64,000 bases of DNA from NCBI GenBank assembly GCA_035048495.1, contig CM068552.1, forward strand, positions 21,020,154-21,084,153, in the 5' to 3' direction. The stretch comes from Euptelea pleiosperma (taxonomy: Eukaryota; Streptophyta; Magnoliopsida; Ranunculales; Eupteleaceae). Below are positions 53,506-64,000 of this stretch, one piece after another; position 1 is the stretch's first letter, and the number at the start of each line of letters is the position of its first letter. Under the pieces are notes generated by a model that worked only from the letters and a program-made list of their open reading frames with translations, did not search any database and was not told the origin of the DNA. The position numbers were made by a program, and so were the translations under genes.

Positions 53506-55101
53506 TGTGATGACTATAGGGACCGGGTATGCACAATGAAATTAGGGTTTTTCCGTGTCGTTGGATCGGAAACCCTTGATTTTAACAATATTTGTAATTT
53601 CTCCGAATTGGTTCACTTAATCTACAAATAAGCAGATTTGCATAGTGGCTCGTGTCGGATATCGTCCGCACTCAGGATTAGTTAGCACAATAAGAAACAA
53701 GAATAATCAGAAAATGATCGGAATAAATGGAAGGATGAGAATGGTGGAGGTTGATTTAAAATATGCTTGAGATTGTTGTTAAAACTATTAGAATGAAAAA
53801 AAATATAAGAGAAACGAGAATGAAAAATACAATAAATGAAAACAACTTAAACTTAAATTTAAAACTTGTTCATTAAACTAAACACAAATGCCTACAATGC
53901 TTGTCCAAATGCTTTACAACGAAAATAACATTAAACCAAATTAATCTAGAAAGCCATTAAAATATTACCCTAGAAAGCATGTAAAAGTAGAGAGGGAAAG
54001 AAGAGAGAGAAAGAATGTAGGAAGTTTAGAGAGATAAATTAGAGAGAAGCTTACCATTGAAGAGGTAGATGGTGCAACTTCGATTGGATCGACCTCAATA
54101 GGATTGAGGATTGTAGCCTTCGATTGTGGCGGATGGAATGGGCAGCAGGGAGACATTGTTGTTTGATGCTTTGCACCTCGAGGTAGAGGCTTTAATGGTG
54201 AGCTCGCCGGAGTTGCTCGCCGGAGAAGAAGAGAAAGAAAGAAGAAAGAGAGGAAGAGAAGGGGGAGGGAACCAACCCAAGAAGGAGAGATCGTAGATCT
54301 CTTATAGACTTTTTTTTCTTTTGCTTGTTGTAAAAATGATGACCGTTGGATCTAGAGAGATCAAACGGTTGGGAATGGGTTAGTTAGATGAGAAAGAGAG
54401 TGACTAGGATAAAGAGAGATGTGAGAGAGAAGAATCGGTCAAGTGAGACCAATTCTCTCTTGTTGTTGCAAATGGGCATGGGCATGGGTCATGGATATGG
54501 GCATGGGTCATGGGTCATGGGTCAAGATAGATAGAGAGAGAAATAGGAGGGAGGTGAGAGAAAAATACAAAAATAAAGGATTAGAGGGTCTTGAACCCCG
54601 GTCTTCTTTATTCTCTCTCGTCCGCTCCACCAATTAGTCAAACTTATCCTTTGATGTCAATTGGTGTGGCCTTTAATACCTAAGTCCTTCTCTTAGTCTC
54701 CAGCTATTCGTCTCTCCCTTAGTCTTTGTTCTGGCTCTACGATCCTCTTGCTTTGCCCGTACATGTCTTCTATCTTTTTATCCTAGCCTGCTGGCTCTTT
54801 AAGCTTTGATATAAGTCTTCTGTGGTTGATAGTGGGCCTATCAGTCCTCGAGAATCGCCCGATAGGGTCTCCTGCAAGTGAAAAAGCATGTAATGAGATT
54901 CAACTAAAACGGCTTGATACTGGACTATCCGAAATGCGTATATTTTATGCAAATAGTCGATTTTCGTCTAAAGAATCGTTCTACGCAATGGAAGAAATTC
55001 TTACGTGGAAAAGTCAACGAAAAGACAAGTTTTACATAAGAGAATGTGACATCGCTATAAGGATAATGGCTTAAAGTATGAACTTTTGAGCGAATATCAC
55101 A
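53506..55101 (-). mobile_element. Probable 3' LTR of the minus-strand Athila-like element
   Basis: The plus strand starts TGTGATGACTATAGG and ends GCGAATATCACA, giving TGTGAT...ATCACA ends. Read on the minus strand, a short purine-rich tract GTTGGGGAT at 55110-55102 lies directly before the LTR start, as a polypurine tract should. Length 1596 bp. A partner LTR would lie beyond the right edge; I did not find it in the window, so the assignment is provisional. Confidence 0.5.
54465..54530. repeat. GGGCAT/GGGTCAT simple repeat
   Basis: A run of ATGGGCATGGGTCATGG words, about 65 bp, inside the putative LTR. Confidence 0.7.
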
Positions 55102-57017
55102 ATCCCCAACTAGCATATTGCCAATCCTTGGCAATTATTGCAAAATAAGTGAGCGAAAAAAGGCTATGCATATTATGCTAGAAAACTTATTTCCATTACT
55201 CAGAGAAACTTCATTTTGTCAGATTATTTCAAGGATTCAATAAATCATTCACAAATTAGAACTAATCAGCAAAATGCAACACTTATACAAATGGACATTC
55301 AAACAAAAGATTACTCAGACTCAATGTGTGTGTGTGTTCAACATTATCCTTATCTGGCAATAGGGATATCTGGATCTCCTTAGAGACTCTATGCCTCGAC
55401 CTCAATCCTCACTTGTATACCACTCAGAAGTGAATCACTCAGGAATGTTTTATACTTTTCTCTCAAACTATATGTGAGGAGATGAATATAAAAATTGACA
55501 AATGTCTCACATATATAGTTCTTGAATGGAGGATATAAATAGATTTAAGAAGATCTCATGATTAGAATGTCATATCACTTAAGAACGTCAGATCAAATTC
55601 TATAATTTCTCTTTTCTCCATTCTCCACACTTGATGATGGTACAATTCTAAAATCAAATAGGACTTGCATAGGTTGTATTGAGGCTTATGATAGGTTTAG
55701 AAGAGAAGGATATTCTTGTATTCAAAAATTCTGAGAGGGTATCTCACTATTCTTTGCAATTTTTCCCAGGGGTAATATTTCCTTGACTTTTCTTCTTTTC
55801 TTTTTTCAATTTTTGTCTTTTTGGATATTCTTCAACCTTTTTCAGATTCTTTTTCTTTTCATTCTTTCTTTCTGATCATGTTTCTTTTCAGCTCAAACCA
55901 TTTGTTTTCTTTTCTTTTCTTGGTGTAATCATACCAAATACTCTTTGATCCCTCTCAGAAGTAAGTTATTGTATTGAACTCTTTTTGGGATTGGGTTTTT
56001 GGTTGATGGGTTAACAAGAAAAGGTTTTTATCAAAAGGTTCAAAAATGGTTTCTAACGGTATAGATGTTAGGGAAGCTAAAAAGTCTGATTGGCTAAAAA
56101 GATGGCCTATATCATTTTCTAGGGTTTGTACTTTCATCTTCGATGTCTCGAATGGATATAAAGAATGTTCTTTATGTAATAATCCGAATTTGATGTCGTT
56201 CTGAGTTCCATGACCAAAGCAAAGGTTAATGAGACCACTCAATGAAATATTTGGGGACTAGAAGAATTGTGAGTCATCTTGTGATTCAGAATAATTTTAT
56301 AATCCTCAGAAATAATGAAAAGCTCAAAAGATTACTGGGTTAGGTCTCCACAATTGTTCTTCTTGGATCTCTGAATAATCTAAACTTTGGATAATTCTAA
56401 CGTTGATATGTGAACATTTTTGCTGAATCTGAGTTTTCAAAGATTTTTCAATCCACTGTAGTAATGTTTGCTTTGAAACTGAATGAAGAGCTAATAAGTG
56501 ATTTTTCAAAACAGACATCATTTTCAATAAATAGACTTTACGAAAATTTTGTACTCATCATTGTAAAGGATTTGAAAAGCATTTCGAAAGTACGCAGAAA
56601 ACTTTGTAAAACACAGGTTATCACCCCAAAAATACATCTTTTTCTCATTTTTCTCAATTTTTTTTTGTTGAAGACATGAATTTTGATAAATCCCCACCCC
56701 CAACTGAAATACAGTACCGTCCTCGGTGCTCAGGACGGGGGCAAAAAATATATGAAAACTCTGAATTTGATGCTAGTTAGAGGAAGAGTTATACCAGTAT
56801 GGCTGAGATTTAGTGATACCTGATGGTAGTGAGAGGAATTGTACCTGCATAGCCATAATAATATATGAAATATAAGAATTATGCATGAAACTCAATGACT
56901 TCTAGGAATACCAAAATTGCCTTTCTGAAAGCGCTAAGTTTTACATCTTCAGCCAGACACAACGGGTGTGAAATTCACCCCCAACTAGGTTGGAGCTCAG
57001 AGAGACTGACAGAAACA
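55102..57017 (-). other. Post-pol region of the Athila-like element
   Basis: About 1.9 kb lie between integrase and the probable 3' LTR. Athila elements can carry an env-like frame here. I see only short broken frames (e.g. 55955-56242) and no recognisable membrane protein. Purine tracts GTTGGGGGTG at about 56990 and 56705 (minus) are other polypurine candidates. Confidence 0.45.
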
Positions 57018-59880
57018 TCAGTCTACATATATCGGATCAATAAGATCTATCTCGAAGGTTTGAATAGATGACACGTCTAATTCTTGAAAAGGTTTGAGAC
57101 GCTGTCCATTGACCTGGAAGGTTGAATTATCCTTCTGGTTCTCAACAGTTATAGCCCCATAGGGCTTGACTTCAGTAACAATAAATGGGCCTGACCATCG
57201 GGATTTCAATTTCCCAGGGAAGATGTGAAGTCTAGAATTATAACGTATGACCTTCTGTCCCGGGTAGAAATCCTTCCTAAGAATGCTCTTGTCATGTATC
57301 CATTTCATTTTATCTTTATACTTTTTTGACAAGGCATATAAATCATTTCTCAGCTCATCCAATTCATTGAGTTGTAAATTCCTTTCCTCTCCTGCTGCAT
57401 CTAAGTCAAAATTGAGTTTTTTGATCGCCCATAGGGCGCGATGCTCGATCTCAACAGGGAGATGGCAAGGTTTACCATATACCAACCGGTATGGAGACAT
57501 ATTTAAGGGAGTTTTATAGGCTGTATGGTAAGCCCATAGAGCGTCTGAGAGGCGGGTAGACCAGTCTTTACGAGTTGTGTTGACTGTCTTCTCCAGTATC
57601 TGCTTGATTTGCCAATTGGAGACCTCAACCTGACCGCTGGTCTGCTGATGGTAAGCAAGGGCAACCTTATGAGTTACTCCGTACTTTTTCATTAACTTTT
57701 CAAACACTCTATTACAGAAATGGCTACCCCCATCGTTTATAATGGCTTTGGGGGCTCCGAATCTTGCAAAGATGTACTCCCTCAAAAATCTCACCACAAC
57801 CTTATGGTCATTGGTTCTTGTAGGAATTGCCTCAATTCACTTACAGACATAGTCCACAGCTAGGAGGATGAATTGGAAACCATTGGATGTAGGAAAGGGC
57901 CCCATGAAATCAATGCCCCACATATCGAATATCTCATCGACTTGAATAGGGTTCAAGGGCATCATATTTCTCTGCGAAATTTTTCCAAGGTTTTGACAAT
58001 TAGGGCAGGCCTTGCAGTAGATATGTGTTTCTCGAAACAGAGATGGCCAGTAGAATCCACATTGTAGGATTTTCTCAGCCGTCTTTTTGGAACTAAAGTG
58101 ACCACCACATGGTTGGTCATGACAAGATGACAAGATGTTTAACTGTTGAGATTCAAGGACATAGAGACGAATAATCTGGTCAGGACAGTATTTATATAAA
58201 TACGGCTCATCCCAAGAGTAATACTTAACTCTTGCCAGGAGTTGGTTTTTGTCCTGTTTTGACCAATAAGATGGTATTTCCTCCGCCACTAGGTAATTGA
58301 CAATGTCAGCATACCATGGGGTGACGGAGATAGCGAACAGTTGTTCGTCAGGAAAAGTTTCTAGAATGGGCTGAGATTCAAAAGTAGACTCTAAGGTCAG
58401 CCTTGACAAGTGATTAGCCACAACATTCTCAGTTCCTTTCTTGTCCTTGATCTCTAGATCGAATTCTTGCAATAGAAGGATCCATCTTATCAATCTCGAC
58501 TTCGTCTCTTTTTTGGACATTAGATATCTCAGAGCCGCATGATCCGTGTAAACTATGACTTTAGTGGCAAGTAAGTATGGTCTGAATTTATCCAGAGCAA
58601 AAACAACAGCCAGTAGCTCTTTTTCAGTAGTAGAGTAGTTTAACTGAGTCGAGTTTAAAGTCTTACTCGCATAGTATATCACATGGGGCATCTTATTGAC
58701 TCTTTGGCCCAAAACTGCTCCCAGAGCATAGTCTGATGCATCACACATCACCTCAAAAGGTAGAGTCCAATCAGAGGGCGGATGATGGGTACAGAAGTAA
58801 ACTCGGATTTAAGATGCTTGAATACCTTAACACAGTCAGCATTGAAGTCAAAAGGGCTATCTTTAGGCAAAAGACTACATAGGGGTCGAGCTATCTTGGA
58901 GAAATCCTTAATGAATCTCCTGTAGAAGCCTCCATGTCCAAGAAAAGACCGAATATCTCGGACAGATTTAGGAATTGGTAGGGTCGAGATAATGTCAATC
59001 TTTGCTTTATCGACCTCAATACCCTTGTCAGAGATGACATGTCCTAGCACGGTGCCTTTCTTCACCATGAAGTGGCATTTTTCCCAATTTAGAACAAGTT
59101 GCTTATCCTAACATCTTGCAAGTACCAAACTCAGATGTTGGAGGCAATCATCAAAGAGGATCCAAAAATGGAGAAGTCATCCATGAACACTTCTAAGAAC
59201 CATTCAACCATGTCCGAAAATATACTCATCATACACCTTTGGAAAGTCGCAGGTGCATTGCAGAGGCCAAAAGGCATGCGACTGTAGGCAAAAGTGCCAA
59301 AAGGACAGGTGAACGTTGTCTTCTCATGGTCCTCAGGTGCAATGGGAATCTGATTATATCCCGCGTAACCATCTAGGAAGCAATAGTAGGAATGACCTGC
59401 AAGACGTTCCAACATCTTATCAATGAATGAGAGAGGAAAATGGTCCTTCCAGGTGTTGGTATTGAGCCGTCTGTAGTCAATACAGACTCTCCATCCTTTC
59501 TTTAAGCGCTGGGTCACTATTTCTCCTTTATCATTTTCAACAACAATGAAACCCGCCTTCTTAGGTACGACATGGATTGGACTCACTCATTTGCTATCAG
59601 AGATAGGGTAAATGATACCCGCATCTAGCAATTTCAAAATTTCATACCGTACTACTTCTTTTAGGATTGGATTTAACCTCCTCTGGTGCTCTCTAGATGT
59701 CTTAGAGTTGTCTTCAAGATAAATGTGATGTTGACACACAGAAGGGTCTATCCCACGAATGTCGTCAATGGTCCATCCTATGGCTAATTTGTGCTTCTTT
59801 AACAGCATAATCAGTCTCTCTTTTTGGGACGCAGATAGGGTAGAAGCAATGATGATAGGATAAGTCTCTTAAGACCAAGA
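57018..59880 (-). pseudogene. Athila-like pol: reverse transcriptase, RNase H, integrase
   Basis: On the minus strand in order: reverse transcriptase (59808-58760; YRRLNTNTWKDHFPLSFID, FMDD active site, LNWEKCHFM), RNase H (58751 onward; [43 protein letters not shown]), integrase zinc finger (HDQPCGGHF...CKACPNC) and catalytic core (GIDFMGPFP, then FGAPKAIINDGGSHFCN), ending at 57018 with a C-terminal domain (SRWSGPFIVTEV). Stops interrupt it at 59587-59589, 57837-57839 and about 59104, with frameshifts near 59100 and 58755. The first two replace the Trp codons expected in SKWVSP and CKWIEA. The enzyme would be inactive, but decay is light. Confidence 0.9.
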
Positions 59881-60119
59881 TAAGCATAAGATTGTTTAGA
59901 GGGTAGAGGCTTAAGCTCGAGTTTCTGCTCAGTGGAGCTTGATTCTTCCTCCTCTACCGAGATAGAGTTGACAGTAGTAGGATCTCTTATTATGGTTAGC
60001 AGAGGCTCGTACTCAACAATAGGAGGGGGAGTAGAAATCAGTGTAACTGATTCTTGGATAGTATTATCCTCAAAAATTGCTGGCTCCCATTGGAAGTCAG
60101 TATCAAAGTGCTCTTGGCA

Positions 60120-62540
60120 CTATTTCAATATATCTTCGGTGGAGTCCTGGATTAGACTCTCAATGGCATACATTTCATCTGTCACATCATGATCGGCATC
60201 CTGTCGCATGAGTCGAAAGATGTTAACCTCAGCCTTGAGGTTGCCGAAGGCAATTGACATATTTCCGTCCCTACACCCGATGTGTGCATTCACGGTAGCA
60301 AGGAACGGTCGGCCTAGAATGACTGGGATCCGATTATCTTGACACGGTTCTGTGTCGAGGATGATGAAGTCAACAGGGTAGTAAAAGTCAGCTACTTTCA
60401 CTAGGACATCTTCAATAATTCCCCTTGGAATCTTGATGGACTGGTCAGCCAGTTTTAGAGTAATTTTTGTTGGCTTCATATCCTTGAGGCCTAACTGCTG
60501 GTATACCGAAAATGGTATCAGATTGACACTAGTTCCTAAGTCCAACAGAGCTGTGCAACTAAAGTTATCACCGATTTTACACTGCACAGTAGGACTTCCC
60601 GGATCCTTATGCTTAATGACACTATTGCGTTGGATGAACGCTGTAGCTTTCTCTGCCAAAAAGGTAACTTTGGGTACATGCGTACGCCGCTTGACAGTGC
60701 ATAATTCTTTCAGGAATTTGGTATAGGAATGGATCTGTTTGATAGTAGATAGGAAGGGGATATTGATCTGGACGTCTTTGAAAACGTCTAAGAACTCTGA
60801 AAATTGCTGATCTCTTTTGTCTTGGATAAGCCTATCTGGGAAGAGAGGCTTAATCCGACAAATAGATTTGTCCTTCGCCTGATATCGCTGCACTGGGATT
60901 GTAGATTTTGGTGCAGGCTTCGCAGCATCAGAGGTGGATTTTGAAATGTGTTCCTCTGTGCTGGGTTTAGGAATAGGTGTGGGAGATGGCTCTGAAGGTT
61001 CTTTTACTCCCATATCCACAGTCTTTCCAGATCGGAGTGTGGTAACAGCTTGCACTTCTCTTCGATAATTTGGATTCTGTGATTGGGAATCGACTTCATA
61101 AACTACGCCCTTGGCATTCCCTTTAGGATTTGCAATAGGTTGGCTAGGGAAGATGCCTTTGGATTTCTCAGCTTCTAAATTCCCTAGACGTTGCTCTAGG
61201 CGCTGCATGGACTGGGTTTGCTGCATAATAAATTGTGATAGAAGGTCTTCTAGACCTGGTTTAGGAGCTGCTTGAGCAACTAGTTCACGATTAGAGCTCA
61301 TAGGGGCAGCATAGTTGTAGGATTGAGGGGTAGTTTGACTTAACTATAGATTCTGGGTATTCTGATTAGGTGCATGTTGGCCATAGTATTGTCCTTGCTG
61401 GAATGATCGATTCTGATTAGACGGGTATTGACCCGTCTGGTTCTGACTCTGTTGGTACTGTCCCTATTGGTATTGCATGTTAGGTTGATTAAACCCAGGA
61501 GGATATGTGCTCTGCACAAGTCTTTGTTGTGGAGCAGACTGCTGTCTCCAGGAGAAGTTATGATGATTTCTCGTATCAGGATGGTATGTTTGGCTATACG
61601 AGTTCTAGGTAGGTTGTTTAAAGGTGTTAAACGCACAAACTTCTTCCTGGATTGGAGGGGCACATCCGTCATTCAATGGACAATTTTCAGTAGAGTGGGA
61701 TGGTTGTAAACAGAGATTACAAGATTCCATTAGGTTCTCTTGACCTACATTCATGACTGGGGCAGAATGGTGAGCCGGCTTGTGTACAGACACTGCCAGG
61801 GCAGAGACTGACTTGGTCAATCTTGAATGAGGGATTAAGTTCAAGGAACCTTTGCTTCATTTCCCATATTAGTTCTCAGGACCGGAGTAGTTCGACTGAA
61901 CTCATTGTCAGTCGTCCAATGCTGGGAATTTTCACCTAATTCTCCCAAAAATTTATATGCTTCAGTAGGAGTATTATGCATGAATTTTCCTTGGCACATG
62001 GATTCTATCATAGTGCGGGACTCATCAGTAAGTCCTTTGTAGAAAATGTGAACAGACTGCCTTTGTCGACACTGTGATGCGGACACTTGGTCAGATAATC
62101 CTGGAATCCCAGGCTTCATAAAATTTCTCATTGGACTTTTGTCGGAAGTCCTGTATGAGTTGTTTCATTTGATTAGTGCGAGTCATTGGGTAGAATTTGG
62201 ACATAAATTTTCCTACAAGTTCTTTCCAACTTGTGATAGAATCTGTAGGAAGAGGGTAAAGCCAGTCCGAGGCTCTATCCTTTAGAGAGAAAGGAAAAAC
62301 TCTTAGTCTAACATTGTCATCATCAAGAGTCTGATTTCTAAAGAGCAGGATGACATGTTGAAATTCCCTGATATGGGAGTAGGGGTCTTTTCTGGGGAGA
62401 CCTCTAAAAGTTGGCAGCATTTGAATAGTTTGCGGCCTGATCTCAAACTACACCGCCGCAGTAGGTGGAAGAACAATGCATGATGGCAGGTTGGCCGAGA
62501 TCGATGCATACGTTTCGATGAGGGGACGTTCGTCTGCCAT
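60120..62540 (-). pseudogene. Athila-like gag and protease
   Basis: The start at 62540 (MADERP) is followed by a stop at codon 31 (62448-62450). Then comes Gag (FRGLPRKDPYSHIREF, DRASDWLYPLP, KFYPMTRTNQMKQLI), a zinc knuckle CX2CX4HX4C at about 61725, a Gln/Asn-rich tract, and an aspartic protease with LLDLGTSVNLIPFSVY. Stops at 61605, 61464 and 61344 lie in the same frame within the Gln-rich tract and look like changed Gln codons. Frameshifts occur near 62110 and 61845. The protease-linker part, 61301-60120, is open for 393 codons. Confidence 0.85.
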
Positions 62541-64000
62541 GGCGATGAAGGTATTTTCTCTGGAAGAGGGGGAAGGAAATGGGGAGGGTGATGAATAGTG
62601 GAAGACTCCACTATAAGAGAATGATTCTCAGATCGAATCAATCTGCGATTGGATCTAGTCCAAGCGGTCATATGCTGAAAGAGCAAGCCTCTAGAGTCGG
62701 CAAGAGGTGTATGAAACCGAATGAGCCTAGATGATGCACACAGAGCAACAGATAATCTTAACCTAAACAATCAGGATAGTATTATGAATTATCTTGTTAG
62801 TGTAGGGATAGTATAGATTATGACAGTAGGCGGACCACTGGTCTATCTTCAAATACCCGCCAGACTAACTTTTCACTCTGTAGGTTCTTACCAGGATACA
62901 CTCTTCAAAGCAAATCCGCTAGTACTAACTCAAGTTGACTGCAAGATAATCCAAAGCCTAGAAAGACGTGCGGCACATCGGCTGACTTAAGTACGCCCCA
63001 GACTAACTGGATTTGTTCAGCGTGAAGATGAGTTTTCCCAGAAGAGGAGCTAGGGTTGGTTCGTGTTCCTAATCCGACACTAGCTAATCCGACAGACAAT
63101 CAAGGAGGCCACTTACGAGCTTGGTATACTTGAGTAGTAGAGACCTATGGGTGTGTTAGATAATAGGGACCCACACTCATGGACTTAATCGACTTGATCT
63201 TTTGAAAGGGTTGCTTTATGTGGAGTTTTCCTCCAACACCGATCTAATTGGGCTCTACTTCTTGATTGATTTTAATTCTTGGTTGTGGTTGCACAAAAGC
63301 TAGAATGACGAGGTGAGTGATGAAATCCCACCAGTTTCAAGTTAGAGCTGGGTTTGCTCTTTATGTATTTTATTATGGCCAAATCAAGCAATTCCGATAA
63401 GTTTTTGTAGAAGCAAATAAACAATCGGCACAGTGTTTGCACAATGTTCACGATCGCACTCAAGGCGAGGTGTAGAAACTTACATGCCCGTTGGCCACGC
63501 ACGGGGTCTCCTCCGTGAGATAGGAAGGGCTATCCAAATGGGCTTGGGCCCGACTCCACCTCTTTGAGCTTTCGCTCCCTACTCACTTGGTAAACGCAAT
63601 CCGCAATCACGTTAGTCCACAATGGTCTATAGTATGGAATTGGAAGGTATACCACCTTTGGGGTTTCAAGAAACACGCAATGATTTAGGGCAGGTATTGT
63701 GAATTAGTTCCAATTAGGATTTGAAATTCAACTTTAGCTAGTCCCGAATTAGGATTTGGAAATATCTACTTTTGAATTACCTGGAGTTGGAAATCTTCCA
63801 AATTGAATCAAATAACCAATGGTGATCTAACTAGAAATAGCAGAATTGAAATCTGACCCTACTATTTTTGATATTTTTAATTAGTTAATTATCTAACAGT
63901 TATTCTAAAAGGAGAGAAAATGAATTCCTAAATTATTACAACTTTGCACTCGGCCGTCCGAGACATTAAAATAATAAGTGGAAAATGTGAAAAATAAGGT
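62541..64000 (-). other. Leader of the Athila-like element or flanking DNA
   Basis: Upstream of gag on the minus strand. I find no copy of the probable LTR start (TGTGATGACTATAGG) and no clear primer site here, so the 5' LTR is either beyond the window or lost. Nothing else is recognised. Confidence 0.35.

Overview
This is nuclear DNA of a flowering plant, AT-rich and repeat-dense. The evidence is genes split by GT-AG introns, plant-specific families (ankyrin-PGG protein, G-type lectin receptor kinase, AMT2-type ammonium transporter), Ty3/Gypsy and Ty1/Copia retrotransposons, a LINE, many small DNA transposons, and a fragment of plastid DNA from the rrn5-trnR(ACG) region. The species cannot be told from the sequence. 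Only three host loci look like real genes; most of the rest is transposon-derived.

Layout. 1-4.4 kb: upstream DNA, then the 3' part of an ankyrin-PGG gene (+). 4.6-8.4 kb: remnants and two MITE-like elements, one with a perfect 9-bp target duplication. 8.7-16.8 kb: nested fragments of two Tat-like Gypsy elements and two 3' ends of a minus-strand Copia family, plus three tandem-repeat arrays (99, 35 and 22 bp units). 16.8-19.5 kb: a wrecked plus-strand Copia element interrupted by a plastid insertion. 22.0-24.6 kb: an intact, intronless G-type lectin receptor-like kinase (-). 25-30.6 kb: foldback/MITE copies, including a large palindrome and a mini-Helitron. 30.6-32.0 kb: the 3' end of a LINE. 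32.0-36.2 kb: a 5'-half duplicate of the receptor kinase, now a pseudogene, cut by the LINE and by a very young LTR element. 36.3-40 kb: more DNA transposons, including a 1.1-kb hAT-type element. 40.4-44.4 kb: a complete three-exon AMT2-type ammonium transporter (-) whose second intron is filled with transposons. 45.1-50.4 kb: a cluster of one foldback MITE family. 50.4-53.5 kb: a probable long Gypsy LTR. 53.5-64 kb: a minus-strand Athila-like Gypsy element with gag, protease, reverse transcriptase, RNase H and integrase, inactivated by point stops and frameshifts.

The most notable object is the element at 32286-35571. Its 555-bp LTRs differ at one visible position, it has a tRNA-Met type primer site, and it carries one uninterrupted 735-codon frame encoding Gag, zinc knuckle and aspartic protease joined in frame directly to a chromodomain. 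Reverse transcriptase, RNase H and integrase are missing. It looks like a recently mobilised non-autonomous chromovirus that must borrow enzymes from a partner. Comparing the broken receptor-kinase copy with the intact gene reconstructs the empty site exactly and gives a 4-bp target duplication.
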